Source of the DNA: Rhizobium jaguaris
GTDB lineage: Bacteria > Pseudomonadota > Alphaproteobacteria > Rhizobiales > Rhizobiaceae
NCBI RefSeq assembly: GCF_003627755.1
Contig: NZ_CP032695.1
Location: 1,426,001 to 1,490,000, forward strand
DNA: 64,000 nt
Reading direction: 5' to 3'
Position numbers and translations under genes: made by a program. The notes below the pieces were generated by a model. It saw only the letters and a list, made by a program, of their open reading frames with translations. It was not told the origin of the DNA and searched no databases. This document shows positions 20,268-29,780 of this stretch, piece after piece (positions within the stretch are counted from its first letter, which is position 1; every line of letters starts with the position of its first letter).

Positions 20268-21185
20268 ATGACATTCCAGTTTCCGGCCCGCTCCGCTCTT
20301 GCCAGCGACTATGAGAGGGGCGTTGTACTCGTGGTTACGGCAATGCTTGCGTGGAGCTGCAGCGGCATCTACGCACGCCTCCTGACCACGGACATTTGGA
20401 CGGCGATCGCTTGGCGGTCACTGTTCGGCGGCCTGTTCCTGCTGATCCCCAGCTTTTTCCTCGAAGGTGGGTTTTCGCGGCGCCAATGGAGTTCGGTTTT
20501 TCATCCTGCCGGTCTGGCGATGCTTGCCTGTCAGACCATCTGTCAGGCTTGCTTCATCGGTGCGCTCTATATGACGACGGTCGCCAATGTGACCATGATC
20601 TATGCGACCGCACCGTTCATCGCAGCCTTCCTAAGCTGGACGATACTCAAGGAGCGCGTGGCGAAGCGAACGCTGATTGCCGGCGGCATCTGTCTTATCG
20701 GCGTCGCCGTCATCGTTGCTTCCTCGATTGGCGGCGGCACCGGCGTCGGCGATCTGCTGGCGCTAGGCATGACAATCAGCTTCGCGTTGATCATCGTCAT
20801 CCCGCGCATCGACAGCAGTATTCCGATCCTGCCGTCGAGCGTCGTCAGCGGCTTCCTGACATTCGCGGTCTTCGTCCCTTTCGCCGCGACGAACTCGCTG
20901 GACGTCAACAATTGGTTCTTGCTGGCAGCCTTTGGGGCGACGAATTTCGCGCTGGCCTTCGTCCTCTTCCTTTTCGGTTCGAGAAAAATGCCGGCGGCCG
21001 ACGCGGCCCTCATCAGCTCCATGGAAATCGTATTGACTCCGTTCTGGGTCTGGCTCTTTTTTTCTGAAATGCCGCCCGTGGCTACTTTCGTCGGCGGTGC
21101 GATCATTTTTGCGACGATCGTCTGGCACACGGCCGTCGACCTGCGACAGGGCCGTCGTACCGGTGAGCCGCCTGTTAGGCTTTAA
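20268..21185 (+). CDS. DMT-superfamily transporter (EamA domains)
   Basis: A 305-residue inner-membrane protein with about ten hydrophobic helices arranged as two EamA repeats. The first begins GVVLVVTAMLAWSCSGIYAR and the second follows GDLLALGMTISFALIIVIP. The conserved AAFLSWTILKERV ends the first repeat. Family members export amino acids or other small metabolites. I take the ATG at 20268 because the next upstream ATG (20181) would leave only 21 bp to the divergent LysR start. A strong ribosome site is not visible. The substrate is unknown. Confidence 0.8.
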   Translation: MTFQFPARSALASDYERGVVLVVTAMLAWSCSGIYARLLTTDIWTAIAWRSLFGGLFLLIPSFFLEGGFSRRQWSSVFHPAGLAMLACQTICQACFIGALYMTTVANVTMIYATAPFIAAFLSWTILKERVAKRTLIAGGICLIGVAVIVASSIGGGTGVGDLLALGMTISFALIIVIPRIDSSIPILPSSVVSGFLTFAVFVPFAATNSLDVNNWFLLAAFGATNFALAFVLFLFGSRKMPAADAALISSMEIVLTPFWVWLFFSEMPPVATFVGGAIIFATIVWHTAVDLRQGRRTGEPPVRL

Positions 21186-21574
21186 CCATCGGCCCTCGGC
21201 TCGGCAAAGATGGCGGCTTGAGCCTCGATTTCACAAAGGCGATGAAAGCGACATGACCTCCGGCAACGACACGGCGCTCGAGAAGGTCATCCCCATCCAG
21301 GGCATGGAGTCGGCGCCGCATCTCGATTTTGCCGGCGAGGTCAGGGGGCGACCAAGTTCACAGTCTTCCACGCCGCCTGCAGCGTCGCGAGGCGAAAGGC
21401 TCGTCCGTTGCGATGAATATAAATATTCACTTATAAAGTGCATATATGTTCAGCTACCGTTCATTTAGTGAAAGGCAAATAGACAACCGCCGCAACGCCT
21501 TGCGGCTGATCGAGGCTCGGCTGCCAACATAGCTCACGAGGCAGGTGGTCGGGCCTCTCAGATTCCCAAACGAT
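21186..21574. other. Intergenic region with possible gene remnants
   Basis: No convincing gene occupies these 389 bases. A reading frame from an ATG at about 21254 encodes 30-odd residues with a coding-like look (ALEKVIPIQGMESAPHLDFA) and then degrades, suggesting a truncated gene. An AT-rich stretch at 21417-21450 contains a 28-codon frame (21446-21532; start MFSYRSFSERQIDNRRNAL) without a clear ribosome site. These could be relics of an insertion or deletion; I could not identify their sources. Confidence 0.35.
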
Positions 21575-21727
21575 ATGATGGGCGCAATGCGGCTGCTTCT
21601 CGCTTTAATTGACTGGATCTTAGGGCGGCGGCGGAAGCAATCGGAGCGGGAGACCGTCCAATATTCCGCCGATGATCCGTGGGTTCTCAGGCAGATCGAA
21701 GAATTCGAGCGGGAATTGAAGGAATAA
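21575..21727 (+). CDS. Hypothetical small protein
   Basis: A 50-codon frame whose product starts MMGAMRLLLALIDWILGRRRK: a short hydrophobic helix followed by a positively charged stretch, then an acidic helical tail (WVLRQIEEFERELKE). This layout fits a small membrane-anchored protein. There is no clear ribosome site and there are three possible ATG starts (21575, 21578, 21587). It lies between a region of relics and the convergent molybdoenzyme gene. It may not be a real gene. Confidence 0.35.
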   Translation: MMGAMRLLLALIDWILGRRRKQSERETVQYSADDPWVLRQIEEFERELKE

Positions 21728-21753
21728 GGCGCTACCAGCGAGCCCGGCATATA

Positions 21754-23943
21754 TCATCCAATGGCGGGCAATCCAGCTATGATCTTGTCCATCGTCAGCG
21801 GATAGTCTCGCACCCGAACGCCACAAGCGTTGTAGACGGCATTTGCCACGGCAGCTCCGACCCCGCAGATACCCAGTTCGCCGAGGCCTTTGGCGCGGAT
21901 TGGCGATGACTGATCGTCGACTTCATCGAGGAACACGACGTCGAGATCCGGTATGTCCGCATGAACAGGCACCTGATATTCCGCCAGGTCATGGTTGACG
22001 AAGTAACCGTATCTTTTGTCAACGACGCATTCCTCCATCAGAGCCGCGCCTATTCCCATCGTCATGCCGCCAAGGCATTGGCTGCGGGCCGTTACCGGGT
22101 TGATGATGCGACCGGCAGCACAGACGCTCAACATGCGCCGGACCCTGATTTCCCCGGTTGCGATATCCACGCCGACTTCGGCGAAATGAGCGCCGAAGGC
22201 GGCCTGTGCGAATTTCTTCTGCAGATCGCCGAATTCCGCCTTTTCTTCGACGGATATCCCAGCGTCGCCCGCGATATCAGCCAAACGGATCGAGTGTCCC
22301 TGCGATATCACAGAGCCATCCGAGAAGGATACATCTGAAGTGTTCAGCCCGGATCGGCGGACGATTTCGTCCCGAAGGGCGCTGCAGGTGTAGTAGACGC
22401 CGGTGCTGGACGAATTCGCGCCGAAGGAGCCGCCGGAGCCCGCGGCCTCCGGGAAATCGCTGTCGCCGAGCTTGACCCGGACTGCCTCCACCGGCAGCCC
22501 GAGCATCTCGGCGCCGATCATGGCAAGGATGGTGTAGCTGCCCGTACCGATATCGGTCTGCTGGGTTTCTATGGTCAGGATGCCGTCGCGATCGACCGTG
22601 GCACGGGCGCCTGAAGGCCGGACCGGATTATTGCGGATGGCAGCGGCAACACCCATGCCGACAAGCCACTCGCCGTCTCGCACCTGTCCGGGTTTCGGGC
22701 TACGCTTCGACCATCCGAAGCGTTCCGCACCCGTCTGCATACATTGGACCAGCTTTCGCGTCGAAAAAGGCCTGCTCGGCCCAGCCTCGGGGTCGTGCTG
22801 GATATCGTTGCGAATGCGCAGCTCCACCGGGTCGATATCGAGTTTTTCGGCCAGCTCGTCCATCGCGCATTCCAGGGCGAGGAGTCCGGCTGCCTCGCCG
22901 GGGGCCCGCATGGCGGCACCGATGGGCAGGTCGAGCTTGCTCAACCGCGTTTCGATCCACCTGTTGTCGCCGGGATAAAGCAGCTTGGTCTGCGCCGCTG
23001 CATTTTCCGGACCGTGGCCAGCCTGGTTGCCGCACCAGACCTGATGACCGACGGCCGTCAGTCGCCCATCAGCGCCAGCGCCCAGACGCAGATGCTGAAT
23101 TGTCGCTGCCCGGTGCGTCGTGTGGTTATAGATCTGCGGCCGGGTGAGAGCCACTTTCACCGGACGACCCAATTGTCTTGCCGCCATCGCCGCAAGGATG
23201 GGGTCGCTATAGACGACCAGTTTGGAGCCGAAGCCGCCGCCGACATAAGCCGACACCACCCGCACATTGTCCTGCGGTATGCCGAATGTATCGGCGATAT
23301 TGGCCTGCGCCGAATGGATGATTTGATGCGAAGTATAGACCGTCAGCTTGTCACCGTCCCATTTCGCGATGCTGGCATGCGGCTCCATCATCGAGTGGCT
23401 TTGATCTGGCGTCGTGTAGGTGACGTCGACACTCGCGGCCGCCGCCGAAAATGCCTTCTGGAAATCGCCCATGTGGGTATCCGCTGCGTATCTCGTCACC
23501 TCGCCGCTGTCTTTGACCGCGCCGAGGTCGAAGGTGCCTCTGCTCTTGCTGTATTCGACCTTGATCATCCCCACGGCGGCCCTGGCCTGCTCGAAGGTTT
23601 CTGCGACGACGAAGGCGATGGCCTGGTCATAATGCTTGATATCCGTACCCTGAAGCTGGGGCGCGCCATCGTCGCCCTGCTTCGGGGCGTTCTTGTATGT
23701 GAGGACCAGCAGGACGCCCGGAGCGCGCTCCGCCGCTTTCGTATCGATCGACCGGATCGAGCCGGTGGCGATGCCGGCGCCGAGCATGAATCCATAAGCA
23801 GCGTTCGGGATTTCGTCATTGTATTCATAGGCGTAACGCGCCTGTCCCGAGACCTTGAGCGGGCCGTCGATGCGCACATGGGGATGACCAACAACGGTCT
23901 CATTGTCGATCGGGTTGCGAGGGGCGGGGCTATTGAACAGCAT
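21754..23943 (-). CDS. paoC: Molybdopterin-binding subunit of periplasmic aldehyde oxidoreductase (PaoC-like)
   Basis: A 729-residue large subunit of the xanthine dehydrogenase family. Visible family features are the N-terminal IDGPLKVSGQARYAYEY, QTDIGTGSYTILAMIGAEMLG, YVGGGFGSK, and the C-terminal KGLGELGICGVGAAVANA, which carries the probable catalytic glutamate. With the FAD and iron-sulfur subunits directly upstream it resembles E. coli PaoABC (YagTSR), which oxidises aldehydes in the periplasm. The ATG at 23943 has AGGAG 6 nt upstream, better than the TTG at 23949. A PaoD/XdhC-type chaperone gene is not seen nearby. Confidence 0.9.
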   Translation of the reverse strand: MLFNSPAPRNPIDNETVVGHPHVRIDGPLKVSGQARYAYEYNDEIPNAAYGFMLGAGIATGSIRSIDTKAAERAPGVLLVLTYKNAPKQGDDGAPQLQGTDIKHYDQAIAFVVAETFEQARAAVGMIKVEYSKSRGTFDLGAVKDSGEVTRYAADTHMGDFQKAFSAAAASVDVTYTTPDQSHSMMEPHASIAKWDGDKLTVYTSHQIIHSAQANIADTFGIPQDNVRVVSAYVGGGFGSKLVVYSDPILAAMAARQLGRPVKVALTRPQIYNHTTHRAATIQHLRLGAGADGRLTAVGHQVWCGNQAGHGPENAAAQTKLLYPGDNRWIETRLSKLDLPIGAAMRAPGEAAGLLALECAMDELAEKLDIDPVELRIRNDIQHDPEAGPSRPFSTRKLVQCMQTGAERFGWSKRSPKPGQVRDGEWLVGMGVAAAIRNNPVRPSGARATVDRDGILTIETQQTDIGTGSYTILAMIGAEMLGLPVEAVRVKLGDSDFPEAAGSGGSFGANSSSTGVYYTCSALRDEIVRRSGLNTSDVSFSDGSVISQGHSIRLADIAGDAGISVEEKAEFGDLQKKFAQAAFGAHFAEVGVDIATGEIRVRRMLSVCAAGRIINPVTARSQCLGGMTMGIGAALMEECVVDKRYGYFVNHDLAEYQVPVHADIPDLDVVFLDEVDDQSSPIRAKGLGELGICGVGAAVANAVYNACGVRVRDYPLTMDKIIAGLPAIG

Positions 23944-23952
23944 GGCCAACTC

Positions 23953-24903
23953 CTAAAGCGTTCTCGATGTCAGAACGGACGCAATGGTGCGCTCCAACAG
24001 CGCGACCTTGAACCGGTTTTGCTCGGTCGGTCGGGCATCGGCGAGTACGGCATCGGTCAGACGTTTGGGGTCGCTTGCATGCGCCCTTTCGGCACTTTCC
24101 ACGCGCCAGGGTTTTGGCGCTATTCCGCCGAAGGCAAAGCGGCCGGACCCGTCCTGCTGGATGACTGCCGCAACCGATACTGTCGCAAACGCATAGGACG
24201 CTCGGTCGCGGACTTTGCGGTAGATGTGCCGACCGCCGAGAGGCTTCGGTAAGATGACCGATGTGATCATGTCGCCTTTTTGCAGCGCGTTTTCGACATG
24301 GGGTGTGTCGCCCGGCAGGCGATGCAGGTTCGCTATCGGCATGTGCTTCGTTTTTCCATCGGCGCTAGCCACCTCGACAACCGCATCTAGGAGCCGCATC
24401 GCAACGGCCATGTCCGAGGGATGCTGAGCGATGCACGCATTGCTGACACCTACAATCGCGAGGTTGCGGCTGAATCCGCCAAGCGCAGAACAGCCGGAGC
24501 CGGGGACGCGTTTGTTGCAGGGTTGGGCGGTATCGTAGAAATAAGGACAGCGTGTTCTCTGCAGGAGATTTCCGGCCGTCGTCGCCTTGTTGCGCAATTG
24601 CCCGGAGGCACCGGCGACTAGCGCGCGGGAGAGGACGGGATAATGTTCCATCACGGTGCGGTTGGCCGCAAGATCCGTGTTCCGCACCAACGCACCGATC
24701 CGCAATCCGCCCTCCGGCGTCGCCTCGATGGTGTCGAGGCCAAGATGGTTGATGTCGACAAGATGGGCCGGTGTTTCGATCTCCAGCTTCATGAGATCGA
24801 GAAGGTTCGTCCCGCCGGCGATGAATTTGGCGTTCTCGTGATGGGCGACTGCATCGGCGGCTGCAGCAGGCGTCGCGGCGCGTTCATAGGTGAACTGTCT
24901 CAT
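23953..24903 (-). CDS. paoB: FAD-binding subunit with extra iron-sulfur loop (PaoB-like)
   Basis: A 316-residue subunit of the CO-dehydrogenase/xanthine-dehydrogenase FAD family, with [18 protein letters not shown] for FAD binding near the N-terminus and [12 protein letters not shown] in the middle. The segment around [12 protein letters not shown] and VPGSGC supplies cysteines like those that hold the additional [4Fe-4S] cluster of E. coli PaoB, which ordinary xanthine dehydrogenase FAD domains lack. The start ATG overlaps the stop of the 2Fe-2S gene by 4 nt. Confidence 0.9.
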   Translation of the reverse strand: MRQFTYERAATPAAAADAVAHHENAKFIAGGTNLLDLMKLEIETPAHLVDINHLGLDTIEATPEGGLRIGALVRNTDLAANRTVMEHYPVLSRALVAGASGQLRNKATTAGNLLQRTRCPYFYDTAQPCNKRVPGSGCSALGGFSRNLAIVGVSNACIAQHPSDMAVAMRLLDAVVEVASADGKTKHMPIANLHRLPGDTPHVENALQKGDMITSVILPKPLGGRHIYRKVRDRASYAFATVSVAAVIQQDGSGRFAFGGIAPKPWRVESAERAHASDPKRLTDAVLADARPTEQNRFKVALLERTIASVLTSRTL

Positions 24904-25562
24904 ATGTGTTCTCCGTGTTGAACATCCCGGATTGCAGCGACGATATTCGGATAGGCGGCGCAGCGGCAGATATTGCCGCTCATGCGCTCGCGGACCTCGT
25001 TGTCGGAGAAAGCCACGTTCTGGATATCTTCGCTGACATGGCTTGGGATGCCCGCCTCGATTTCCTTCAGCACGGCGACGGCGGAGCAAATTTGCCCTGG
25101 CGTGCAATAGCCGCATTGGAAGCCATCATGAGCCACGAAGGCCGCCTGCATGGGATGCAGATGTTCGGGCGTGCCGAGGCCTTCTATGGTGGTGATTTCA
25201 TCCCCTTCATGCATGACGGCAAGGGTGAGGCAACTGTTGATGCGCCGGCCGTTGACAATGACGGTGCAGGCCCCGCATTGGCCATGGTCGCACCCCTTCT
25301 TGCTGCCGGTCAGATGGAGATGATTGCGAAGGGCATCGAGAAGCGTGGTTCGGGTATCAAGCGTCAAATCATGACGGGTGCCGTTGATGTTCAGATCGAA
25401 ATGCGCAGTCGGCACCGTTGCATCGACGACATCGGCAACCGCGGCTTCGGCATCGGATTGGGCAGCCAGCGGACCGATCGCCAAAACCGCGGCGGCTGCG
25501 ACACTCGATTGGAGAACTTCTCGGCGAGTAATGCCGATCCGACAGAGATCCTTGTCTTCCAT
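24900..25562 (-). CDS. paoA: 2Fe-2S subunit of aldehyde oxidoreductase, Tat-exported (PaoA-like)
   Basis: A 220-residue small subunit. A twin-arginine signal ([20 protein letters not shown], residues 10-29) precedes a plant-ferredoxin-type domain with [15 protein letters not shown] and a helical second [2Fe-2S] domain with [10 protein letters not shown] and [11 protein letters not shown]. The Tat signal on the small subunit implies that the folded heterotrimer is exported together. GGAG lies about 6 nt before the ATG, but it forms the 3' arm of a perfect 9-bp hairpin (25569-25592), so initiation may be controlled by RNA folding. Confidence 0.92.
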   Translation of the reverse strand: MEDKDLCRIGITRREVLQSSVAAAAVLAIGPLAAQSDAEAAVADVVDATVPTAHFDLNINGTRHDLTLDTRTTLLDALRNHLHLTGSKKGCDHGQCGACTVIVNGRRINSCLTLAVMHEGDEITTIEGLGTPEHLHPMQAAFVAHDGFQCGYCTPGQICSAVAVLKEIEAGIPSHVSEDIQNVAFSDNEVRERMSGNICRCAAYPNIVAAIRDVQHGEHI

Positions 25563-25568
25563 GGCGAA

Positions 25569-25592
25569 CTCCTGCGGTGACGTCCGCAGGAG
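25569..25592 (-). promoter_or_regulatory. Hairpin sequestering the paoA ribosome-binding site
   Basis: In the minus-strand transcript, CTCCTGCGG is followed by a 6-nt loop and CCGCAGGAG, a perfect 9-bp stem. Its 3' arm contains the Shine-Dalgarno GGAG of paoA, and the ATG follows 6 nt later. Such a structure would block ribosome entry unless opened by a protein, ligand or temperature. The pairing is seen directly; the control role is inference. Confidence 0.6.
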
Positions 25593-25648
25593 AGGCTAGG
25601 GGGTGACGCAGCAAATTCCATGCAAAATGGATCAAAACATCATCACGA

Positions 25649-25685
25649 AAACTTTAGTGCGGGTGTTCCGACTATTCTAAAGTTT
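25649..25685. repeat. 9-bp inverted repeat upstream of the pao operon
   Basis: AAACTTTAG at 25649-25657 and CTAAAGTTT at 25677-25685 are perfect inverted repeats with a 19-bp spacer. They lie between the end of the CUT1 ATPase gene and the pao genes, about 90-120 bp upstream of the paoA start. The spacing of two half-sites by about three helical turns fits a regulator-binding site for pao rather than a terminator, because no T-run follows on either strand. Confidence 0.35.
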
Positions 25686-25700
25686 GCGGGCACTGCTGGA

Positions 25701-26774
25701 TCAAGTGCGTAGCCTCAACCCGTTTTTGTCGAACAGGCACACACGATCCACCTGCGGCATCAGCCATATGATCTCGTCAGGCTGAACGCTGATGCGATCG
25801 CGAAAGAGCGCTACGACAGTTTGATCGCCGACCGACATCGTCACCTGAATTTCCGAGCCCAGCGGCTCGACGACGATGACTTTTGCTGCCATGCCGTTTC
25901 CCGGTTTTGCAATGCCGAGATATTCCGGCCGAACGCCGTAGATTTCGGCAGTATCAGGCAATGGGCTGAGACCGGACGGTATGGGCAGCGTTGCATCTGC
26001 GCCAAGCCGAAAGACCGGTGCGCCGTTCGACACGTCTAACTTGCCTTTCAGCAAATTCATCGATGGTGAGCCGATGAAGCCGGCCACGAAGACGCTACCG
26101 GGATTGTCGTAGAGTTCGAGCGGCGCGCCGATCTGCTCGATCCGGCCCTCATTCATGACGACGATGCGGTCGGCCATGGTCATCGCCTCGACCTGATCAT
26201 GCGTGACATAGATTGTCGTCGTCGTCAGCCGCCGGTGCAGGCTCTTGATCTCTCCTCGCATCGCAACGCGCAGCTTGGCATCGAGATTGCTGAGCGGCTC
26301 GTCGAACAGGAAAACCTGAGGATTGCGCACGATCGACCGTCCCATCGCGACGCGTTGGCGCTGGCCGCCGGAAAGCTGCCGCGGATAGCGGTCGAGCAGG
26401 GGCGTCAGCCCGAGGATTTGCGCCGCCTCCGCGACACGCTTCTGTTTTTCCGCTTTCGGGGCATTGGCCAGCGTCAGCGAAAACGCCATGTTCTCGGCAA
26501 CGGTCATATGCGGATAGAGCGCGTAGTTTTGGAAGACCATGGAAATGTCGCGTTGTTTCGGGGGCAGGTTGTTGACCACCCGCCCGCCGATACCGATGGT
26601 GCCGCCGGAAATGTCCTCAAGACCCGCGATCATCCGCAGCAATGTTGATTTCCCACAGCCGGACGGGCCGACGAGCACGACGAACTCGCCGTCGGCGATA
26701 TCGACGGAGACTCCATGCAGCACTTCAACGGCGCCATAGGCCTTGCGCGCCTTATCGATCGTGACTGTCGCCAT
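25701..26774 (-). CDS. CUT1-type sugar ABC transporter ATPase (UgpC/MalK-like)
   Basis: A 357-residue ATPase with Walker [10 protein letters not shown] (about residues 37-45), the signature [17 protein letters not shown], Walker [17 protein letters not shown], and a C-terminal OB-fold regulatory domain ([14 protein letters not shown]) as in MalK/UgpC. It energises uptake through the two permeases encoded upstream. The gene starts 28 nt after the glycohydrolase gene and ends the operon that begins with the LacI gene at 33036. Confidence 0.92.
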   Translation of the reverse strand: MATVTIDKARKAYGAVEVLHGVSVDIADGEFVVLVGPSGCGKSTLLRMIAGLEDISGGTIGIGGRVVNNLPPKQRDISMVFQNYALYPHMTVAENMAFSLTLANAPKAEKQKRVAEAAQILGLTPLLDRYPRQLSGGQRQRVAMGRSIVRNPQVFLFDEPLSNLDAKLRVAMRGEIKSLHRRLTTTTIYVTHDQVEAMTMADRIVVMNEGRIEQIGAPLELYDNPGSVFVAGFIGSPSMNLLKGKLDVSNGAPVFRLGADATLPIPSGLSPLPDTAEIYGVRPEYLGIAKPGNGMAAKVIVVEPLGSEIQVTMSVGDQTVVALFRDRISVQPDEIIWLMPQVDRVCLFDKNGLRLRT

Positions 26775-26802
26775 CGTCAGTTTCCTTCCCGGTCAGAGGC
26801 CG

Positions 26803-28914
26803 TCATCGGGCTGCTCCGATGCGAATTTCGTTGGAGGAGAGTGCGCCTTCATGCACCAAAAGCCCGATGCCGCCGTCGCTGAAAGCTTCGGGACCGTTAT
26901 CCGTGGCAGAGATCGAGACGCCGTCCGCCTCAAAGACGATCTTGTCGTCCTTGGCAATGACGCGCATCGAGATCGGCTTCTCGAACTCGGTCTTGAAGGC
27001 GGCTTCGGCCAAGATATGGACATCCTCGTCGCGAACGCGGACGATCTGCATCTTGCCGTCGCGGGTGACGCGCGCGCCGTAATAGCGTCGAAGGCCCTGA
27101 GCACGGACGGCGAGGCCGCCGTAACTGCCGAGATGCAGCATGACATTCCCGGAGGCCTGGTAGTCCTTCCATTGGCGCGTGCCGTGGATGATGATGCCTT
27201 CGCCGCGGTTCTGAGAAATCCGGAAGGCTTGCGGGAACCGCTTGGAGAAGAAGCTCGCGCCGTTGACCCAGGACATGCGCCAGAAATCGCCATCACCTTG
27301 CGGTCGGCGCAGCGTCAAAGCCGGTGTGCCGTCCCAGCGAAGATGATCGACCAGCAACCTGCCATCGGCGCGTTTGCCTGTGCTTGAAATGGCCAGGCCA
27401 AGCTCGGCGATCGGCTGCCCGCCCATGTCGGGCAGTTGCCATTCGAGCACCGCCTGCTCGCCCGGGCCAACCTTCTTGGGCTCGCTCTCCACATCGCACA
27501 TCTGGTCGTGCTCGTCATAGACGCGGGCGCGCAGCCTTACCTCGATCGAGCCATGGTTTGCGGCATCCGCGATGATCCGGGTCGCAACCACCTGTCCGGG
27601 ATAGACCAGGGGTGTCGCCATCAGATCGTAAGTGCGCATATTCAGCATCTCGCGCGGCGAGAAGGTCGGGCTGGTGACGGCCGCCACCTGGCTTGGGCCA
27701 AGTGCTTCGTAGTCGATCGCGAGAGCCCGGCTGCCCTCGAACTCGACATTGCCGACGCGCACGGCCTTGCTGACGTCGAGCCCAGTCTGCGGGCGGAATC
27801 CCTGCTGGCTGCCCGGCAGCGAGAAGTGGAACTGCGCACCGTTCTTGGGTGGGTCGAGCTTCTGGCTGCCGGCGAGTTCAAGGCCGAGATTGGCGAGATA
27901 ATAGGCCTGGCGCACCGCATCGTTGATCGAATTGCCGCCGTCGGCGGAGGAGATCAGCATGCGGTCGGCGATCGGTCCGCGCCAGTCAGGACCTTCTTCC
28001 AGCCCTTCAAGGCCGTTCATGATGCCCAGCAGGCAGCCGACATTGCCGGCATTGCAGTCCGTATCCCAGCCGGATGTATTGACGATCATCTGCGCCTTCT
28101 GGAAGTCATGCGGTGCATAAAGCACGGCCATCACCATCAGCGCATGGTTGGGCACGACATGGCAGTTGCCGGGATATTTGTCGTAGCCGTAGTGATCCTC
28201 GATCTTCTGGCGGGTATCGCGCCAGTCCGGACTGGCCTTGTGCCAGGCGCGGACATCAGCAATGAGCTTCGCAATCAGGCTGCTGCGCGGAATCTGCGCG
28301 AGGCCGGTGTCGAGTAGATGGTCGATATCCGATGATCCGAAGGCTTCGGCCTCCATGGCCGCCCAGAGCATGGCGGCATAGACGGATTCGCCGTCATGGC
28401 TGACTTTGCCGGCTTGTTCGGCGAGTTTGGCCGCAAGTTCCGGCTGGCGCGGCGCGACCATGGCCCAGCCGTCGATGAAGATCTGCGCGCCGATCTGCTC
28501 AGCGACCGCCTGGCCATTGGCGGCAATCGAACCGGATGCCGGCGCGGCAACGCCCTTCTTGAGGTTCAACCAGGCAGTATGTTCCGTAGAATTGCCATTG
28601 CCGCCCCACCAGAGGATCGAGCGCTCCTCGACAATATAGTTCAGCCAGGCCTTGCCGATCTCTTCGGCTGCAAGGCTCGGCTTCACGCCGTAGTCCTCGA
28701 GCGCACGAATGAAGGTGAAGGTGCCGGCGACGTCGTCGTCGGTGACGACCAGTGGCTGGTTCAAGCGCTCATGCACGTAATATTCGATCGGGCCGAGTTC
28801 CTCCATGATCTTCCGGTAGGTCCAGCCCTCGAACGGACGGCCGAGATAAACGCCCACAAGTTTGCCGAGCACGCCGGCATAGACACGTTCGAGATAATCG
28901 TTTGGAAGCTGCAT
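26803..28914 (-). CDS. ADP-ribosylglycohydrolase-family protein with C-terminal beta-sandwich
   Basis: A 703-residue protein. The first 380 residues match the ADP-ribosylglycohydrolase (ARH/DraG) fold, with metal-binding acidic motifs in VVTDDDVAGTFTFIRALE and NTSGWDTDCNAGNVG. The remaining 320 residues look all-beta (GSIEVRLRARVYDEHDQ, GGLAVRAQGLRRYYGARV), like a carbohydrate-binding or concanavalin-type module. Homologues beside sugar transporters probably cleave a glycoside or ribosyl bond of the imported compound rather than ADP-ribosylated protein. No signal peptide is visible. The ATG at 28914 has GGAG 9 nt upstream; an alternative ATG is at 28929. Confidence 0.82.
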   Translation of the reverse strand: MQLPNDYLERVYAGVLGKLVGVYLGRPFEGWTYRKIMEELGPIEYYVHERLNQPLVVTDDDVAGTFTFIRALEDYGVKPSLAAEEIGKAWLNYIVEERSILWWGGNGNSTEHTAWLNLKKGVAAPASGSIAANGQAVAEQIGAQIFIDGWAMVAPRQPELAAKLAEQAGKVSHDGESVYAAMLWAAMEAEAFGSSDIDHLLDTGLAQIPRSSLIAKLIADVRAWHKASPDWRDTRQKIEDHYGYDKYPGNCHVVPNHALMVMAVLYAPHDFQKAQMIVNTSGWDTDCNAGNVGCLLGIMNGLEGLEEGPDWRGPIADRMLISSADGGNSINDAVRQAYYLANLGLELAGSQKLDPPKNGAQFHFSLPGSQQGFRPQTGLDVSKAVRVGNVEFEGSRALAIDYEALGPSQVAAVTSPTFSPREMLNMRTYDLMATPLVYPGQVVATRIIADAANHGSIEVRLRARVYDEHDQMCDVESEPKKVGPGEQAVLEWQLPDMGGQPIAELGLAISSTGKRADGRLLVDHLRWDGTPALTLRRPQGDGDFWRMSWVNGASFFSKRFPQAFRISQNRGEGIIIHGTRQWKDYQASGNVMLHLGSYGGLAVRAQGLRRYYGARVTRDGKMQIVRVRDEDVHILAEAAFKTEFEKPISMRVIAKDDKIVFEADGVSISATDNGPEAFSDGGIGLLVHEGALSSNEIRIGAAR

Positions 28915-28946
28915 ATCAGATGACTCCATGTGTGATTTCAATGGGT

Positions 28947-29780
28947 TCAGCCCTTTACCGAACCACCAGCCATGCCCTCGATGAAACGCTTCTGCATGAA
29001 GACGAAGAGCGCAACGACGGGGATGACGATGATGAGGGCGGCGGCCATGATCTCGCCCCAGTCGGAGCTGTACTGGCCTGAGAGGAGATAGAAGGCGATG
29101 ACGGCGGTCACGTTGTCCGCCTTCTGCAGGAATGTCGTGGCGATCAGGAACTCGTTCCAGGAGTTGAGGCCGATGATCAGCGCCACGGTCAGGATTCCCG
29201 GCGAAACGATCGGCAGCATGACCTTGGAGAACACCTGCCAGGATGTGGCGCCGTCGACGATCGCCGCTTCCTCGAGCTCCTTCGGCACCGCGAGGAAATA
29301 GGTCCGCAGCAACATGACGGCGAAGGGACTGAAGAGCGCCGTATAGATCAACGCCACGCCGAAGATATTGTTGATCAGGCCAAGCTTGGCGAAGCCGAAA
29401 TAGAGCGGGAAGAGATAAAGCTGTATCGGCGCGGTGGTCGTGGCTAGAAGATAGAATGTGAAGATCTTCCAGGATTTGATCTTCTTGCGTGCCAGCACAT
29501 AGGCGGTCAGTGAGGACGTGCTGCAGACAAGCACGATCGTCGTGCCGCTGACGAACAGCGAATTCACAAAAGTCTTGGAAAATTTCGCATGATTCCAGGC
29601 ATTGACGAAGTTCTGCCAGCGGATCGGCTGCGGCAGGCCCAGCGGATTTTGCACGATCTGCGCTGCGGGCTTCAACGAATTCAGCAGCAGAAGCGCGATC
29701 GGGAAAAGTGCGATAAAGGCAAAAATGGCGAGCACGAGATAGGAGATCGTCAGCGTCGCACGGCTTTCGACCAGCCTCAT
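28947..29780 (-). CDS. CUT1 sugar ABC transporter permease (MalG-like)
   Basis: A 277-residue membrane protein with six predicted helices, the first within LVLAIFAFIALFPIALLLLN. The coupling loop is EELEEAAIVDGATSWQVFSKVMLPI-like (read around residues 180-205), and the end KRFIEGMAGGSVKG is typical of MalG-family permeases. Its ATG overlaps the stop of the other permease gene by 4 nt. It forms the channel together with the gene at 29777-30622. Confidence 0.92.
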   Translation of the reverse strand: MRLVESRATLTISYLVLAIFAFIALFPIALLLLNSLKPAAQIVQNPLGLPQPIRWQNFVNAWNHAKFSKTFVNSLFVSGTTIVLVCSTSSLTAYVLARKKIKSWKIFTFYLLATTTAPIQLYLFPLYFGFAKLGLINNIFGVALIYTALFSPFAVMLLRTYFLAVPKELEEAAIVDGATSWQVFSKVMLPIVSPGILTVALIIGLNSWNEFLIATTFLQKADNVTAVIAFYLLSGQYSSDWGEIMAAALIIVIPVVALFVFMQKRFIEGMAGGSVKG

